Origin: Oscillospiraceae bacterium
GTDB taxonomy: Bacteria > Bacillota > Clostridia > Oscillospirales > Ruminococcaceae
DNA: 64,000 bases
Assembly (NCBI GenBank): GCA_014799385.1
Contig: JAAVIC010000001.1
Span: 172,683 to 236,682, forward strand
Reading direction: 5' to 3'
A model generated the notes under the pieces. It saw only the letters and a list, made by a program, of their open reading frames with translations. It searched no databases and was not told the DNA's origin. This document shows, in pieces, positions 61,321 through 64,000 of the stretch; position 1 is the stretch's first letter, and each line of letters starts with the position of its first letter. Position numbers and translations under genes: made by a program.

Positions 61321-63687
61321 ATGAATAAGATTATTGATTTTTTCCAAAAAAAATTCCGTTACATCAAAATCAAGGACGACGAGCCGCGTCCGCGGGATAA
61401 GAAACGCCGTGAGCATACAATGAAGAATATAGGTCACGCGCTGACGGTTATCGGAACCACCATCTCGGCTATGATGCTGGTGTTGGTTATAATGATCTGC
61501 ATTGTGGCGATCGTGGTGGTAGCATATGTGCTCGATTTCGCGGATTCGGGGTTCGATATGAATCTGCGTAATGCCGAGAAGATGTACACGACATTCATCT
61601 ATGCCAGGGACGCCGAGGGGCAGGAGGTCGAGGTGAAACGTCTTTTCGATGAGCGAAACCGTATCTGGGTCGACTATGAGGACATCTCCCCGAATATCCT
61701 GAAAGCGGTGGTCGCAACAGAGGACAAGCGTTTTTCCACGCATAAAGGCGTGGATTGGCGGCGTACCGTGTTCGCGCTGGCTATGGATATAGTAAGCTCT
61801 GATGAAAGCAACGTGCGTCAGGGCGGTTCTACGATCACTCAGCAGTTGATAAAGAACATCACCGAAGATGACGAACAGACTTGGGAGCGTAAGCTCCGCG
61901 AGATTTTCCGCGCGTTGGAAATCGAAAAGAAATACACAAAAGAGCAGATAATCGAAAGTTATCTCAATAACATAGGCTGGGGCGGAATGAATTACGGTGT
62001 CGGCGCGGCTTGCGAGGCATATTTCGGCAAGCAGGCAAGCGAAGTCACCATAGCCGAAGCCGCAATATTGGCGGGAATGATACGAAATCCGAATATACGC
62101 TCTCCGTATACCGACCTTGCCAACTGCAAAGCGTCTCAAGAATACGCGTTGGATAATATGTACGAGCAGGGATACATCTCCACCGCCGAATACGAGGCTG
62201 CGTATAAAGAGAAGGTGCAGTTCAAAAACACGGTAATAGGCGACGCGTTCGGATATATTGACCCGCGTTCGCTAAAAAACGATGAGGACGAGGAAGACCC
62301 CGATGAGGATGCCCCCGATGACGATACCTATGAGGCTTACCGTTGGGACGAATACGAAGTCACGCAGAATTGGTACGTTGACGCGGCGATAAATCAGGTT
62401 GTCAGCGATTACGCGGAACTTAAGGGAATCTCCGAAACCTCGGCGCGTAAAGAGATTTACAACGGCGGCTACAAAATCTACATCAACGAAGATATCGAAA
62501 TGCAGAACAAGCTCGAGGAGGTTTACAAAGACCCGTATCTTGTTGTAACAAGCTATAACAAGAACGCCCCCGCAAACGAGCTTGTCCAGGCGGCGTTTGT
62601 GGTGATGGACTACTCGGGCACGGTCAAGGCGATTGCCGGCGGACTGGGCGACAAACCGGGAATCAACTGCTTTAATCGCGCGACAATGGCGGTGCGTTCT
62701 CCGGGTTCAACAATGAAGCCCATTTCCGTGTACGCAACGGCGGTTCAGAATAACCTTATCACCTACTCCACAATGATTCCCAACGCGCCCATCTGGATTA
62801 TCGGCGATTACGGCGGAAAAGAACAGTGGCCCTGGAACTTCGGTCCTGCTTGGGGCACCGGCGAACCCACTCTTGTGTGGAGCGGTGTGCGTCAGTCATT
62901 AAATACTATTGCGGTGCGTGTGGCACAAATGCTTACGCCGCAGGTGTGCTACAATCAGCTTACGCAGAATCTCGGCATAACCACAATGACAGAAGCGGAT
63001 ATCGCGCTTTCGCCTGTTTCGCTAGGCGCGCTTACCGAAGGAATCAAGCTCGTGGAACTGGCGGCGGCGTATCAGATGTTCGGAAACGGCGGAATCTATT
63101 ACAGACCCATGCTGTACAACCGAGTGCTTGACGTCCGTGACAATGTAATTCTGGAGCAGAACTATATCGGCAATCAGGCGATAGACCCCGATGCCGCGTG
63201 GATAACCAACCGTATGCTGAGAACGGTAGTCACCAATCCCGGGACCGGCGCTGCCACCGCGCAGCTCCCGAACATTGAGGTTGTCGGAAAAACCGGTACC
63301 TCAAACGACAGTAAGAACTTCACGTTTGTGGGACTTACTCCCGAATATGTGGGAGCGTACTGGGTAGGATATGAGGGCGGTCAGGAATTCGGACGCGATT
63401 TGCCCGACTATCACCGCTACACCGCCACGGTTTGGCACGATACGATGATCAAGCTCGTAGACACCTCGCAGTCGAGCAAGTTCGTCCCCGAATCGACAGT
63501 CCTCGAACGAAGATACTGCCTCGACACGGGATTGCTCGCCTCGTCAAAATGCACAAATACGGATATTGGATATTACCGACAGAACAATATCCCCAATATG
63601 TGCTCGGGCGACCACGAGGCGGAAATCGAAAAAATCAAAGATCATTGGGCGGATATAGACGCTGCCAACCTGGCGGCGCTGGGGTGA
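61321..63687 (+). CDS. Class A penicillin-binding protein (PBP1A-like)
   Basis: A bifunctional peptidoglycan synthase of 788 residues. A basic cytoplasmic N-terminus and one membrane segment (about 43-73) lead to a GT51 glycosyltransferase (EDKRFSTHKGVDWRR, QGGSTITQQLIKN, KYTKEQIIESYLN). An acidic low-complexity insert follows at about 320-345. The transpeptidase has SPGSTMKP (catalytic Ser), SLN in VRQSLNTIAV and GKTGTSND. The true ATG is at 61321 behind AAGGAG; upstream frames run through the L element. It is monocistronic. Confidence 0.96.
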   Translation: MNKIIDFFQKKFRYIKIKDDEPRPRDKKRREHTMKNIGHALTVIGTTISAMMLVLVIMICIVAIVVVAYVLDFADSGFDMNLRNAEKMYTTFIYARDAEGQEVEVKRLFDERNRIWVDYEDISPNILKAVVATEDKRFSTHKGVDWRRTVFALAMDIVSSDESNVRQGGSTITQQLIKNITEDDEQTWERKLREIFRALEIEKKYTKEQIIESYLNNIGWGGMNYGVGAACEAYFGKQASEVTIAEAAILAGMIRNPNIRSPYTDLANCKASQEYALDNMYEQGYISTAEYEAAYKEKVQFKNTVIGDAFGYIDPRSLKNDEDEEDPDEDAPDDDTYEAYRWDEYEVTQNWYVDAAINQVVSDYAELKGISETSARKEIYNGGYKIYINEDIEMQNKLEEVYKDPYLVVTSYNKNAPANELVQAAFVVMDYSGTVKAIAGGLGDKPGINCFNRATMAVRSPGSTMKPISVYATAVQNNLITYSTMIPNAPIWIIGDYGGKEQWPWNFGPAWGTGEPTLVWSGVRQSLNTIAVRVAQMLTPQVCYNQLTQNLGITTMTEADIALSPVSLGALTEGIKLVELAAAYQMFGNGGIYYRPMLYNRVLDVRDNVILEQNYIGNQAIDPDAAWITNRMLRTVVTNPGTGAATAQLPNIEVVGKTGTSNDSKNFTFVGLTPEYVGAYWVGYEGGQEFGRDLPDYHRYTATVWHDTMIKLVDTSQSSKFVPESTVLERRYCLDTGLLASSKCTNTDIGYYRQNNIPNMCSGDHEAEIEKIKDHWADIDAANLAALG

Positions 63688-63717
63688 CAACTCCCGATTT
63701 TCAAAAACAAAAGCACG

Positions 63718-63746
63718 AATCCCCACGGAGAGAATCCGTGGGGATT
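63718..63746 (+). terminator. Terminator after the PBP gene
   Basis: AATCCCCACGGA with TCCGTGGGGATT around a 5-nt loop. Confidence 0.8.
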
Positions 63747-63754
63747 TACTCTTG

Positions 63755-64000
63755 CCGCCCTCGGCGCGGATTGCGGGGAGCTGCCCCGAACCCCAATGCG
63801 GGGAGTACCCCGAACCCTCTACGTTTTAGTGGGGGGACAACCCTTCGGGGAGTTTCCCCGAACCCCAATGCGGGGAACTCCCGCCGCGTTATTGTGGGGG
63901 GACAACCCTTCGGGGGCGGGGGATTTCAAACCCTCAGGACGGAAAAGCCCCCGCCCCCTACGGGTTTTCCCCCACTCCCCTCTTTCCCACTCTCCCCCAC
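63755..64000 (+). repeat. A element, copy 10, cut by window end
   Basis: A tandem of GGGGAGTTTCCCCGAACCCC-like blocks leads into the standard A core, which runs off the window. Confidence 0.82.

Overview
The window looks like a chromosomal segment of a Gram-positive, strictly anaerobic gut-type Clostridia, most likely an Oscillospirales/Ruminococcaceae relative. This is inferred from a CIRCE-controlled groESL, a flavodiiron protein, a type 2 OMP decarboxylase, TTGACA/TATAAT promoters with GGAGG ribosome binding sites, lipoproteins with LxxC boxes, surface proteins with TG-type tails, and a maltodextrin/glycogen locus. About 55 protein genes are supported. I saw no rRNA, tRNA, CRISPR array or transposase.

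Layout: 1-5.5 kb is a leftward pyrimidine block (pyrC, pyrF, carA) interrupted by two ParE-type toxin-antitoxin pairs and followed upstream by a related orphan antitoxin. 5.5-16 kb holds fprA, pullulanase, rimI, a VWA/PP2C/SseB-like group and metA. 16.6-28.5 kb is mostly rightward: FapA-like protein, a giant two-activase 2-hydroxyacyl-CoA dehydratase-like protein, an SPFH protein, PcrA helicase and DHFR. 28.5-32.5 kb has two divergent repeat-rich surface proteins and groES-groEL. 32.8-45.3 kb is a leftward carbon block: amylase, malG, malF, malE, glycogen phosphorylase, 4-alpha-glucanotransferase and pyruvate kinase. Together with pullulanase these can debranch, import and phosphorolyse starch oligosaccharides into glycolysis. 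45.8-57 kb is a mixed accessory stretch. 58.5-60.8 kb is a TA island with VbhA/Fic and MntA/HepT, two systems that both rest on AMP transfer. 61.3-63.7 kb encodes a class A penicillin-binding protein.

The most striking content is not a gene. More than 20 copies of a roughly 100-bp element, called L here, sit directly in front of ribosome binding sites, always in the orientation of the downstream gene. Each folds as an outer stem enclosing two hairpin arms. The outer stem exists in five sequence versions whose two strands change together. Upstream of most copies lies a short repeat, unit P, with a TTGGCG-N17-TATAAC promoter signature, and often a G/C-rich element, A, that is a strong quadruplex candidate. 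A-P-L-Shine-Dalgarno therefore looks like a repeated portable promoter-leader cassette serving biosynthesis, carbon, repair and cell-wall genes alike. Smaller hairpin elements have inserted into these repeats, including one that supplies the stop codon of malQ. I do not recognise this family as described.
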